This document shows positions 1-8,109 of a stretch of 64,000 nucleotides of DNA, one piece after another. How positions within the stretch are numbered: the stretch's first letter is position 1; every line of letters begins with the position of its first letter. Position numbers and translations under genes: made by a program. The DNA comes from Pseudomonas antarctica (GTDB lineage Bacteria; Pseudomonadota; Gammaproteobacteria; Pseudomonadales; Pseudomonadaceae). Under the pieces are notes generated by a model. The model did no database searches and was not told the DNA's origin. It saw only the letters and a program-made list of their open reading frames with translations. Location: assembly GCF_900624995.1 (NCBI RefSeq), contig NZ_UYXQ01000003.1, forward strand, positions 62,001 to 126,000, in the 5' to 3' direction.

Positions 1-138
1 GTGGAGGCGTTCGAGCGCAACCTGCTGGTTGATGCCTTGCAACGCAGCGGTGGCAACCTGACCCAGGCCAGCCAGGAACTGGGTATGGCCAAGACCACCC
101 TGTTCGATAAGGTCAAGAAATACGGGTTGAGCCACTGA
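1..138 (+). CDS. C-terminal end of a sigma54-type regulator (Fis HTH), partial
   Basis: Only the last 45 codons lie in the window. They form a Fis-type helix-turn-helix: an AFERNLLVDAL helix, then GGNLTQASQELGMAKTTLFDKVKKYGL, the pattern found at the C-terminus of sigma54-dependent NtrC/DctD-family activators. The frame is open to the first base, so the start and the receiver/AAA+ domains lie upstream. Its stop overlaps the next start by one base (TGATG), so the two genes are translationally coupled. The family call is well supported; which regulator it is cannot be told from this fragment. Confidence 0.75.
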   Translation: MEAFERNLLVDALQRSGGNLTQASQELGMAKTTLFDKVKKYGLSH

Positions 139-476
139 TGGATCTATTCTTAAAGGCCGCCATTGGCGCGGCAGTGGTGTTGATCTTGGCGGCGCTGGCC
201 AAGACCAAGAACTATTACATCGCAGGGTTAGTGCCGCTGTTTCCGACCTTTGCGTTGATTGCGCATTACATCGTCGGCAAGGGCCGTTCGGTGGACGATT
301 TGAAGACCACGATCGTGTTCGGGATGTGGTCGATCATTCCGTACTTCATCTATTTGGCGACATTGTATGTGATGGTCGACCGGATGCGCTTGGAAGCGTC
401 ACTCGCCGTGGCGGCAGTGGCGTGGTTGATCGCGGCGACGGTGTTGGTGAGTGTGTGGGTGCGCCTCCACACCTGA
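138..476 (+). CDS. glpM: GlpM family inner-membrane protein
   Basis: This 112-residue, very hydrophobic protein has four likely membrane helices (about residues 5-22, 28-46, 60-80 and 86-108) joined by short charged loops such as AKTKNYY and VGKGRSVDDLKT. Length and layout fit the GlpM family, a small Pseudomonas membrane protein linked in the literature to alginate production; its biochemical role is not known. The start overlaps the stop of the preceding regulator fragment, so it is read as the last gene of that transcript. A REPIN palindrome follows directly. Confidence 0.7.
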   Translation: MDLFLKAAIGAAVVLILAALAKTKNYYIAGLVPLFPTFALIAHYIVGKGRSVDDLKTTIVFGMWSIIPYFIYLATLYVMVDRMRLEASLAVAAVAWLIAATVLVSVWVRLHT

Positions 477-492
477 CAACCGCAATCAACAA

Positions 493-580
493 TGTGAGAG
501 CGGGCTTGCTCGCGAAGGCGGCGTGTCAGTCGATACATCCGCTGACTGAGTGACCGCTTTCGCGAGCAAGCCCGCACATT
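493..580. repeat. REPIN (paired REP palindromes)
   Basis: Two REP units face each other: GAGCGGGCTTGCTCGCGAA on the left and its inverted partner TTTCGCGAGCAAGCCCGC on the right, separated by about 45 bp that also pair in part. This is the usual Pseudomonas REPIN layout. It fills the gap between the convergent glpM and response-regulator genes and may act as a transcript-end hairpin. Confidence 0.85.
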
Positions 581-615
581 TGATCGGCGTTGTCTTGAAG
601 ATTGGGTTAGCAATC

Positions 616-2013
616 TCACCGCACGATCTTGTCGACCTGAATCCCCAGCTTTTTCAACCGATACCAGAAGCTCCTCTCGGAAATCCCGATCTTCGCCGCG
701 GCCGCCGCCTGCACGCCGTTGCTCTCATGCAACGCCGCCAGAATGTAGGTTTTCTCGACCTCCGCCAGGGCCGCATCCAGGTCCGAAGGCACGCTTGGGT
801 TGTCACCCAACAGTGCCGTGAGGCCACCTTCGGCGGGCCTGGACGCAAACAAATACGCCGGCAGGTCGATGTCTTCGATCACCGGCGACGCCGCGACGAT
901 GGTCGCGCGCTCCACGCAGTTTTGCAGTTCACGAATATTGCCCGGCCAGCTGTAGGCCGCCATGGCCTGCAACGCCTCGGGGCTGAAACCGGTGATGCGT
1001 TTGCCGGCGGTGGCGCTCAGGGTCTGGGCGAAATGTCGGGCCAGGGGCACGATATCCTCGGCACGTTCGCGCAGGGCTGGCAGTGGGATCGGGAACACAT
1101 TGAGGCGGTAATACAGGTCCTCGCGAAACTCTTTATTGGCCACCGCATCCAGCAGGTTTTTGTTGGTGGCGGCGATCACCCGCACGTCTACCTTGCGCTC
1201 GCGCGGGTCGCCCACCGGCTCGATCACCCGCTCCTGCAAGGCGCGCAGAATCTTGGCCTGCAGCGCCAAGGGCATATCACCCACCTCATCCAGGAATAGC
1301 GTGCCTTTGTCGGCCTGCATAAAGCGCCCTACCCGGTCCGCCACAGCGCCGGTGAAGGCGCCCTTGCGATGACCGAACATCTCGCTTTCCAGCAAACCTT
1401 CGGGGATGGCTGCGCAATTGACCGCCACGAACGGCTTGTCGGCGCGGCTGCCGTGCTTGTGGATCGCACGGGCAACCATCTCCTTGCCGGTGCCGCTTTC
1501 GCCCGTCAGCAGGATGGTTGCGTTACTGTCACGTACCGAGTCGATCGCGTGCAACACTTGGCGAAACGCCGGGCTGTCGCCGACCAGACTGTCGAATTGC
1601 GCATGGTGATCAAGCTCGGCGCGCAGCCGCGCGTTGTCGCGCAGAATGTCGCGAAACTGCAGGGCCTTGGCCACGGTAATGTCCAGCTCGTCGATATCGA
1701 ACGGCTTGGCAATGTAGTCATAAGCGCCATTACGCATCGACTGCACAGCGTTTTTCACCGTGCTGTAGGCGGTCATCACGATCACCGGCAATTGCGGGAA
1801 ACGCACTTTTATCTCGGCCAGCAGCGCCGGGCCGTCCATGCCCGGCATGCGCCAATCGCTGATCACCAGGTCGATGTCTTCCTGCTCCAGTACTTTGAGT
1901 GCATGCAGGCCGTTGCTCGCGGTGAACACTTGAATGCCGTTCTGGCTCAATGCCGAGGACAGCAAATCGCAGAGCTTGGGCTCGTCGTCGACTACCAATA
2001 CGTTATGCGTCAT
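616..2013 (-). CDS. NtrC-type sigma54-dependent response regulator
   Basis: The 465-residue protein has three domains in order. The receiver (about 1-120) has acidic pair D9/D10, phospho-acceptor D53 in ISDWRMPGMDG, and the conserved lysine in AKPF. The sigma54 AAA+ domain (about 145-375) has Walker A GESGTGKE, the sigma54-contact loop GAFTGA and the GTLFLDEVGDMP Walker B region. A Fis-type helix-turn-helix lies at the C-terminus (AAAAAKIGISERSFWYRLKKLGI). The start is the ATG inside the overlap with the sensor kinase (11 bp); an upstream extension would run into the kinase gene in another frame. It is the last gene of a six-gene operon. The sigma54 promoter in front of that operon suggests autoregulation. 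The signal sensed is unknown. Confidence 0.9.
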   Translation of the reverse strand: MTHNVLVVDDEPKLCDLLSSALSQNGIQVFTASNGLHALKVLEQEDIDLVISDWRMPGMDGPALLAEIKVRFPQLPVIVMTAYSTVKNAVQSMRNGAYDYIAKPFDIDELDITVAKALQFRDILRDNARLRAELDHHAQFDSLVGDSPAFRQVLHAIDSVRDSNATILLTGESGTGKEMVARAIHKHGSRADKPFVAVNCAAIPEGLLESEMFGHRKGAFTGAVADRVGRFMQADKGTLFLDEVGDMPLALQAKILRALQERVIEPVGDPRERKVDVRVIAATNKNLLDAVANKEFREDLYYRLNVFPIPLPALRERAEDIVPLARHFAQTLSATAGKRITGFSPEALQAMAAYSWPGNIRELQNCVERATIVAASPVIEDIDLPAYLFASRPAEGGLTALLGDNPSVPSDLDAALAEVEKTYILAALHESNGVQAAAAAKIGISERSFWYRLKKLGIQVDKIVR

Positions 2014-3781
2014 GACCGTCCTCATCGTCGCCGTCGTCGTCACCTTGGGCCGGAATGTACAGGCTGAAGGTGGCGCCGGCATCTTTCTCACTGGCGCATT
2101 CGATGCTGCCATCGTGACTTTCCATGATCGAATAGACTTTGGCCAGGCCTAAGCCTGTACCCGAGGCCTTGGTGGTGACAAACGGCGTAAAGATCCGCTC
2201 GATCATGTCCGCCGGAATGCCTTGGCCGGTGTCGGCGATGCTGATCACCGTATTGCCGCCCACGCTACGAATGCCTAAGGTCAGGCGTCCACCTGCCGGC
2301 ATTGCATCGATGGCGTTGAGAATCAGATTGAGGCACGCCTGCTTGAGCTGTTTGGCATCGGCATAGATCGTCGCACCGGGTGCTTGGTCATCAATGTGCG
2401 CATCGATGTTATGGGTGGACAACTCCGGGCTGCAGAAGCCGAGGATTTCTTCCACCAGTGCGCGCGCGCTCTGCAGCACCCGCAGCGGCAGGTTGGGTTT
2501 GGCGAAGTCGAGGAACTCGGTGATCAGGTCATTGATGCGACTGACCTCGCTGATCACGTATTCCAGGTGGCGCTTGTCGGTTTCCGGCAAGTCCGCGCGA
2601 CGGTGGAGCAGTTGGGTAGCCGTCTTGATAATACCCAACGGGTTGCGGATTTCGTGGGCAAGGCCCATGGCAACTTCGCCCAGCGCGTGCAGCCGATCAC
2701 GGCGACGCAACTGAGCCTCGAGGTGATGCAGTTCACCCAGGCGCTCGGTCATGTGGTTGAACGTGCTGCTCAGTTGCGCCAGCTCGTCGCCACCGCTGAC
2801 CAGCACGCGGTGCTCATAATTGCCCGAGATCACCGCGTCCACGCCTTGGGACAAGTCCCGCAGCGGCTTGGTCAGACGCCGCGACACCAGCACGCCGGCG
2901 CCCAGGGACAACGCCGAACTGAGCAGGAAAATCAGCACGAACAGGTTGCTCTGGTTCACCAGCCCCACCAGGCTGGTATGGCGCAGCAAGCCGCTGAAGA
3001 TCACGCCTTGCAGGTCGCCGGCGTCATTGAAGATCGGCCAATACAAACCGCTGTAGTTGTTGGTGAACTGCTCGCTCGGCTGTTTGGTGGCGCGCATAGC
3101 CGTTTCGACATTCTTGGGGATGCGCGAAGGGTGATTTTCGAAACGCTGGGTCGAGAATATTTCGTTAAAACCCGAAGGGTTGGCCAGGTACAGACGCAGA
3201 TCGAGGGAGTGCACATCGGCCACGCTGGTGAGGAAACTGCTGTCCAGGTAAGTCGCCACCAACAAAACGTAGTCGACGCCCTCCTGGTTGGTTTCGAACG
3301 TCGAGACCACCAGCCCCGTACTCACGCCAGCCACCTGGATGGTTTGCAACACCGCATTGCTGGTCAGGTTGATCTGCTTGACGACATCGTCGGGCGCCGT
3401 ACTGAACACAATCTTGTGGTCACTCATGCGAATCAGCGAGACCACATCGATATCAGTGGCCTCGGCAATATCGGCCGTGAGCCGGTCATGCTTGGCAGCT
3501 TGCCGGCTCGAGGGCGGGCTGGTGTAACGCAGAAAGAGCTTGGCCATGCGCGCGTTGTCATGAAGGATGTCGCCAATCTCGTCCTTGACGATTTTGGTCG
3601 ACTCCTGCAGCCAGATGCGCACGTTACTGTCGAAAATCTGCGACAGCGTGGTCGCCGCCAGCTCGGCGGCGATCATGGTAGGAATGACGCTGACCAGCCA
3701 GAACGCCAGCACCAGCTTGCGCTGGACGCTCCAGCGCGAAATGGCAAAGGGGCGGGCTTTCTGGCGGGTCTTGGTGATCAT
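2003..3781 (-). CDS. membrane sensor histidine kinase
   Basis: The 592-residue kinase has an N-terminal membrane helix (about 25-48), a periplasmic sensing region of about 230 residues, a second helix (about 280-302), a HAMP linker, HisKA with the phosphoryl-accepting histidine in GLAHEIRNPLG, and HATPase_c with N box NLILNAIDAM, DTGQGIP and GTGLGLA. It is the cognate partner of the overlapping NtrC-type regulator. Its start shares one base with the stop of the acyltransferase gene (TGATG), which ties it to the metabolic genes rather than to an independent signalling pair. The periplasmic domain resembles a Cache fold in size, but I cannot name a ligand. Confidence 0.88.
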   Translation of the reverse strand: MITKTRQKARPFAISRWSVQRKLVLAFWLVSVIPTMIAAELAATTLSQIFDSNVRIWLQESTKIVKDEIGDILHDNARMAKLFLRYTSPPSSRQAAKHDRLTADIAEATDIDVVSLIRMSDHKIVFSTAPDDVVKQINLTSNAVLQTIQVAGVSTGLVVSTFETNQEGVDYVLLVATYLDSSFLTSVADVHSLDLRLYLANPSGFNEIFSTQRFENHPSRIPKNVETAMRATKQPSEQFTNNYSGLYWPIFNDAGDLQGVIFSGLLRHTSLVGLVNQSNLFVLIFLLSSALSLGAGVLVSRRLTKPLRDLSQGVDAVISGNYEHRVLVSGGDELAQLSSTFNHMTERLGELHHLEAQLRRRDRLHALGEVAMGLAHEIRNPLGIIKTATQLLHRRADLPETDKRHLEYVISEVSRINDLITEFLDFAKPNLPLRVLQSARALVEEILGFCSPELSTHNIDAHIDDQAPGATIYADAKQLKQACLNLILNAIDAMPAGGRLTLGIRSVGGNTVISIADTGQGIPADMIERIFTPFVTTKASGTGLGLAKVYSIMESHDGSIECASEKDAGATFSLYIPAQGDDDGDDEDGHDA

Positions 3782-4905
3782 CAGGTTTCGCTTATCGCAG
3801 CAGCCATGGCAGGGTCGGATCGATCCGGTCTTATATACATTTTTACGAGTTTGAGCAGGCCATTGACCAGCCGATTACGGTGACGAAAGAACATGCTGTT
3901 ACCCCGGAACTCGCAACCCAGACGCAGCTTACTGGCATACCCTTCCTGACCGCACTCGTAAACGGGAATATTGTGCTGAATACAGTAATCGACATTGGTC
4001 AGCCAGCTCCTGAAGTACAAGTGGTAGTCGCGGCTGAATTCACTGTCATGCCCAAAAAACTTGTCGATCAAACGGTGCTGGTCCAACAGCACCAAATTGA
4101 ATGCCACCAGTCGCTCGTCCACCCAGTAAAGAGCACAGACCGCGCGCCCTTCCAGGCGTTCCAGAATGCCGGTGAAGTAACTCGCCGGCAGACGCTCGAA
4201 TTGTAAATCGGCACGACACAAAGTGTCTTGGTACAGGCGCATCACCGCAGGCAGCACATCATCAATGTTGCGCCGCCACTCCACCCGCGGGCCCGGCGCA
4301 CGCAACTTGCGGCGCAGGTCTTTACGGGTCGCCTTGCACAGCGACCCCAGGTAGGCGTCCACTGAACCGTAAGGCACTGCCAATAACCCGCTGGGCAGGC
4401 TCGGCATGCTCTGAAACCCTGCAACGCGGCAACTGTCTGCCCAGTGCGGGTCATTGGTCGGCACGTCTTTGACCGCCACCAGGCCAATCCCGAATGCCTG
4501 GGCATCTTGGCGTGCAGCCTCAAGCAAGTGCTTGATCAACAGCGGGCGCAGCGCCTCGGGAACGCTACTGGCGATTCCTGCATCGCAGCGCTCGGCAATC
4601 GGCGAGCCGATGGCATACAACTGCAACCGCAAAACACCCGGCCACAGTCGCTCCAGGCGCTCGGTAAAGCGCTTGCCTGCACCCGACACCGTGGTGTCGA
4701 GGCGATAATAGGTGATGAACGCGGCGGCGACTGCCACCAGCGTTTCATCGTCGTAAACAGCCAGGTAACGCCATTTGAAATCATCGATAGCGGCGTTTTC
4801 CACCGCGACGTAAAAATCCCAATCCTCCAGCGCTCCGGGAAAACAGTCGTTCCAGGCACTGCGCGGGATGGCCCGGATGGTCGAAAAGGCTTGGGCGGTG
4901 ATCAC
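3781..4905 (-). CDS. GNAT-fold acyltransferase (BioF2/FemAB-like)
   Basis: The 374-residue protein has two weakly similar halves. The C-terminal half carries features of the BioF2-like/FemAB-like acetyltransferases: CKATRKDLRRKLR, then a beta-rich stretch (CALYWVDERLVAFNLVLLD) and FFGHDSEFSRDYHLYF. These enzymes transfer acyl or aminoacyl groups to amines, but the substrate cannot be read from the sequence. The start is GTG with AAGGA about 6 bases upstream. It lies 15 bp after the hydrolase and overlaps the kinase start. Context suggests it modifies the amine made by the aminotransferase of the same operon; this is inference. Confidence 0.7.
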   Translation of the reverse strand: MITAQAFSTIRAIPRSAWNDCFPGALEDWDFYVAVENAAIDDFKWRYLAVYDDETLVAVAAAFITYYRLDTTVSGAGKRFTERLERLWPGVLRLQLYAIGSPIAERCDAGIASSVPEALRPLLIKHLLEAARQDAQAFGIGLVAVKDVPTNDPHWADSCRVAGFQSMPSLPSGLLAVPYGSVDAYLGSLCKATRKDLRRKLRAPGPRVEWRRNIDDVLPAVMRLYQDTLCRADLQFERLPASYFTGILERLEGRAVCALYWVDERLVAFNLVLLDQHRLIDKFFGHDSEFSRDYHLYFRSWLTNVDYCIQHNIPVYECGQEGYASKLRLGCEFRGNSMFFRHRNRLVNGLLKLVKMYIRPDRSDPAMAAAISET

Positions 4906-4920
4906 GTCGCGTCCTTAGGC

Positions 4921-5787
4921 TTATGCCCGCTGTCGATAGTCTACGGGGGCCTGGATAGACTCGGCATGTTGCTCGACAAACTCGGCGCTCAACTCGATCA
5001 CACGACGGTACTGCAGGTCGACGGTGATCATGTGGTAGCAGTTGTCCAGCAGGATTTTGGTCACGGGGCCGCCCAAGTGGCGTTCCACGTAGTCGGCGTT
5101 CCAGCGGCTGGTGATGTCGTCCTCGATGGAGTGCAACACCAGGGCCGGCACCTTGACCTCGGGCATGCGTTTTTTGACCACGGCGTTCATGCGGTGCAAC
5201 TCGCGCACCGTGATGCCCTCCATGGTCAGCAAACCGGCCTCGCTGCTCTCCCCTTCCTTCATCTGACGCTCGACGATGGCCCGCAGGCGCTCGTTCTTGA
5301 TGCCGTAAGGCGGCTTCTCTTCAAAGCGGCAGATGTGCACGCCAAAGGGGATTTTCATCAACAAGGGCGTCAGGAACGCCAGCTTGTTGATGCTCCAGCC
5401 GTCGTACTTCAAGGTCGTGGAATACATCAATAGCCCGGCGACTTGGCCCGGGTGCTCGGCGGCCACATACATCGACATCACCGCGCCCATGGACAAGCCA
5501 CCGACAAACACCTGCTCGTGGCGCTGCTTAACCTGTGCGAAGGTCTTGCGTACGCCTTCGTACCAGTCGAGCCAGCCGGTGGCTTGCAGGTCACTGTTAT
5601 CGCCGCAATGGCCGGCCAGGGTGGGCACATACACCGTGCAGTTACCCACCTTGGCCAACCCTTTGGCGACCTGACGCAATTCCGTCGGGGTGCCGGTCAG
5701 GCCGTGGATCAACAGGATCCCGACCGGACCTTCACCGAGAACGAAGCCGGCATCACCTTCACCGAGGTCGATCCCGGACGTATTCAC
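4921..5787 (-). CDS. alpha/beta hydrolase (esterase/lipase type)
   Basis: The 288-residue protein has the oxyanion region GILLIHGLTGTP, the nucleophile elbow GGLSMG (serine), and late acid and histidine candidates in HSIEDDITS and NCYHMI. Length and motifs match the monoglyceride lipase/carboxylesterase branch of alpha/beta hydrolases; there is no signal peptide, so it is cytoplasmic. The chosen GTG start overlaps the aminotransferase stop by four bases (GTGA); the longer open frame upstream runs inside the aminotransferase gene and is not coding. In this operon it could release or trim an ester or amide intermediate, but no substrate is indicated. Confidence 0.78.
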   Translation of the reverse strand: MNTSGIDLGEGDAGFVLGEGPVGILLIHGLTGTPTELRQVAKGLAKVGNCTVYVPTLAGHCGDNSDLQATGWLDWYEGVRKTFAQVKQRHEQVFVGGLSMGAVMSMYVAAEHPGQVAGLLMYSTTLKYDGWSINKLAFLTPLLMKIPFGVHICRFEEKPPYGIKNERLRAIVERQMKEGESSEAGLLTMEGITVRELHRMNAVVKKRMPEVKVPALVLHSIEDDITSRWNADYVERHLGGPVTKILLDNCYHMITVDLQYRRVIELSAEFVEQHAESIQAPVDYRQRA

Positions 5788-7178
5788 CGTTTGGTCGCCC
5801 GAACCAGCAGTTGCTCGAGCAGCTTCAAGCCCAAGTCGATTTCCGGGTAGCTGATTTCCAGCGACGGTGCCAGGGTGATCACGTTTTTGTAGTAGCCGCC
5901 CACGTCGAGGATCAAGCCGAGTTTCTGGCCATCCACAACCATGTCGCCCTTCATGCCTTCTTCGACCATGTAATCCAGGGTCGCCTTGTCCGGCGTGAAG
6001 CCATCCGGGCCGCAAATTTCGCAGCGCAGTGCCAGGCCCAGACCGTCGACGTCGCCGATGATCGGGAAACGTTTCTGCAGGTCTTGCAGGCCTTCCAGGA
6101 AGTATTTGCCCTTGGCCATAACCATCGCGCCGTAGTCGACTTCGCTGGTCATCTTGAACATTTCCAGGCCTACCGCCGTACCCAGTGGGTTAGAGGCGAA
6201 GGTGGAATGGGTCGAACCTGGCGGGAAGATCTTCGGGTTGATCAACTCTTCACGTGCCCAGATGCCGCCCAGTGGGTTCAAGCCGTTGGTCAGTGCTTTG
6301 CCGAAAACGATTACGTCCGGCTGCACGTCGAAGTGCTCAATCGACCACAGCTTGCCGGTACGGTAGAAGCCCATCTGGATTTCGTCGGAGACCATCAGGA
6401 TCCCGTGTTGGTCCAGCACGTGCTTGAGTTCGCGGTAGAAGTTCATCGGCGGAATTACGTAGCCGCCGGTGCCCTGGATCGGCTCGACGTAGAAGGCTGC
6501 GTATTCGCACTGGTTGGTTTTCGGGTCCCAGACGCCGTTGTATTCAGTCTCGAACAAACGGGCGAACTGCTGCACACAGTGGCTGCCGTATTCTTCTTTC
6601 GTCATGCCTTTGGGGCCACGGAAGTGGTACGGGAACGGGATGAAGTTGGCGCGTTCGCCGAAGTGGCCGTAACGGCGACGGTAACGGAAGCTCGAGGTGA
6701 TCGACGAGGCGCCGAGGGTGCGGCCGTGGTAGCCGCCTTCGAAGGCGAACATCAGGCTCTTGCCGTTGGAGGCGTTACGCACCACTTTCAACGAGTCTTC
6801 GATGGACTGCGAACCGCCAACGTTGAAGTGCACGCGACCGTCGAGGCCGAATTTTTTCTTGGCGTCGACCGCGATCATTTCCGACAGCTCGATCTTGCCT
6901 TTGTGCAGGTACTGGCTGGCGATTTGCGGCAGGGTATCGATCTGCTGTTTCAGCGCGTTGTTCAGACGAGGGTTGGCATAACCGAAGTTAACGGCCGAGT
7001 ACCACATTTGCAGGTCGAGGTAGGCCTGGTCTTCGGTGTCCCACACATAGGAGCCTTCGCAACGGCTGAAAATACGCGGTGGTTCGATGTAGTGAACGGT
7101 GTCGCCGTAGGAGCAGTACTTGGCTTCTTTATCCAGAAGGATCTGGTCTTCGGCAGTGGCGATACGGATATCAGACAT
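5784..7178 (-). CDS. class III PLP-dependent aminotransferase
   Basis: The 464-residue enzyme is of the ornithine/4-aminobutyrate aminotransferase type. Visible are FAFEGGYHGRTLGASSIT in the cofactor-phosphate region, the Asp that contacts the pyridine nitrogen in SDEIQMGF, and the PLP lysine in FGKALTNG. Such enzymes move an amino group between an omega-amine or amino acid and a keto acid. The ATG start follows from an 8 bp overlap with the phosphatase gene. Neighbours (HAD phosphatase, hydrolase, acyltransferase) suggest a small biosynthetic or salvage pathway with an amine intermediate. The sequence does not fix which substrate is used. Confidence 0.85.
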   Translation of the reverse strand: MSDIRIATAEDQILLDKEAKYCSYGDTVHYIEPPRIFSRCEGSYVWDTEDQAYLDLQMWYSAVNFGYANPRLNNALKQQIDTLPQIASQYLHKGKIELSEMIAVDAKKKFGLDGRVHFNVGGSQSIEDSLKVVRNASNGKSLMFAFEGGYHGRTLGASSITSSFRYRRRYGHFGERANFIPFPYHFRGPKGMTKEEYGSHCVQQFARLFETEYNGVWDPKTNQCEYAAFYVEPIQGTGGYVIPPMNFYRELKHVLDQHGILMVSDEIQMGFYRTGKLWSIEHFDVQPDVIVFGKALTNGLNPLGGIWAREELINPKIFPPGSTHSTFASNPLGTAVGLEMFKMTSEVDYGAMVMAKGKYFLEGLQDLQKRFPIIGDVDGLGLALRCEICGPDGFTPDKATLDYMVEEGMKGDMVVDGQKLGLILDVGGYYKNVITLAPSLEISYPEIDLGLKLLEQLLVRATKR

Positions 7179-7869
7179 GGTGGAAGAGTTCCTGATTGTC
7201 GGCAGTAAAAGTATTTGAGTTAGCGGCGATGCCTTGTGGCAGCACTGCCAGCAATGCGGGCAATTCGGCGAACGTGTCGAAGCGCGCATGGGGAATGTTG
7301 TTGGCTTCGCAGTACTTGGCGAGGCTGCCTTTGGCGAAGACGAAGTCGGCGGTAGAGGCCACGCACATGTCGGACTTGCCGTCGCCGATCACCAGTACGC
7401 GCTTGTTGCGCGGGGTGGATTTGCACTTACAGTTGCCGGAAGCGGCACGGCAGGCATCACTGGAATAGGGGAAGTCGATGCGCCAGCTGTTCTGGTCGAC
7501 CTGACGCAGGCGGTTGGCAAGGATCGGCAGCAAGGTCACGTAGTTGCGCGACAGGATGCGCGCGATGCCTTGTTCGATGCCGTCGCTGACCACTTCGATG
7601 GTCGCACCGAGGCCCATGACGTGATCGACAAAGTCCGGGAAGTCCGGGTCGATCTCGACGCTGTCGAAGTACGCCAGCAGTTCAGCCGGGGTCGCTTTAA
7701 TCAGCGCCAGTTGGCGGCTCAGGCATTCGCGTGAACCGATATGCCCATCCAGCCATTCCTGTTCGATGGTTTCCCACTCTTCGCCGGCGAAGCGTTGGAG
7801 GACGTTGTCGATGACGTCGGTGGGGGTGATGGTCCCGTCGAAGTCGCACACGATATGCCACTGGATCAT
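7171..7869 (-). CDS. MtnX-like HAD-IB phosphatase
   Basis: The 232-residue cytoplasmic protein has HAD motif I CDFDGTITPTD (nucleophile and acid aspartates), motif II VVSDG, a lysine in the region before motif III, and motif III VIGDGKSD. The layout matches HAD subfamily IB enzymes such as MtnX and phosphoserine phosphatase. Between motifs II and III it has a Cys-rich stretch (CRAASGNCKCK). It is the first gene of the six-gene operon, about 60 bp after a sigma54 promoter. No methionine-salvage genes are nearby, so a role in that pathway is unlikely; it more probably dephosphorylates an intermediate of the operon's own pathway. Confidence 0.8.
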   Translation of the reverse strand: MIQWHIVCDFDGTITPTDVIDNVLQRFAGEEWETIEQEWLDGHIGSRECLSRQLALIKATPAELLAYFDSVEIDPDFPDFVDHVMGLGATIEVVSDGIEQGIARILSRNYVTLLPILANRLRQVDQNSWRIDFPYSSDACRAASGNCKCKSTPRNKRVLVIGDGKSDMCVASTADFVFAKGSLAKYCEANNIPHARFDTFAELPALLAVLPQGIAANSNTFTADNQELFHHV

Positions 7870-7931
7870 TGCCTGTCCTTGAGTTGGAGGGCTTGAAGAT
7901 GAGCGCGCTAAATGCGCTTGCTACAGGGATA

Positions 7932-7949
7932 TAGCAGGGACTGTGCCAA
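7932..7949 (-). promoter_or_regulatory. sigma54 (-24/-12) promoter of the phosphatase operon
   Basis: On the minus strand the site reads TTGGCACAGTCCCTGCTA. It has the GG and GC doublets ten bases apart and a complete TGGCAC -24 element, close to the RpoN consensus. Transcription would start near 7922, leaving a leader of about 50 bases before the phosphatase ATG. The operon itself encodes a sigma54 activator, which strengthens the call. Confidence 0.75.
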
Positions 7950-8010
7950 CAGGTTAAAGCCCAGTGGGGCTGGGGCTTTGGCCGTTGTTCTGAGTGAAAT
8001 GTGTCGCAGG

Positions 8011-8038
8011 AGCTACAATTTTTGTAGCTTGCTACAAA
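8011..8038. promoter_or_regulatory. double palindrome, candidate activator binding site
   Basis: Two palindromes share a half-site: AGCTACAATTTTTGTAGCT (8-base arms, 3-base spacer) and TTTGTAGCTTGCTACAAA (8-base arms, 2-base spacer). They lie roughly 90-115 bp upstream of the predicted sigma54 transcription start, the normal distance for an NtrC-type enhancer. They could also serve the divergent porin gene, whose start is about 75 bp away. Confidence 0.55.
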
Positions 8039-8109
8039 GAAGATGAGTGCTTGCCTCAGGGATGCCCTTCGCGCGTGAATGCGCGCACGTTCAGATAAGG
8101 AAACGCTCC

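Noticed and set aside
2384..3883. Long plus-strand frame opposite the sensor kinase
   Set aside because: No motif or ribosome site; kinase motifs on the other strand are complete.
5535..7208. Long plus-strand frame opposite the hydrolase and aminotransferase
   Set aside because: Antisense to two well-supported enzymes, with no domain of its own.
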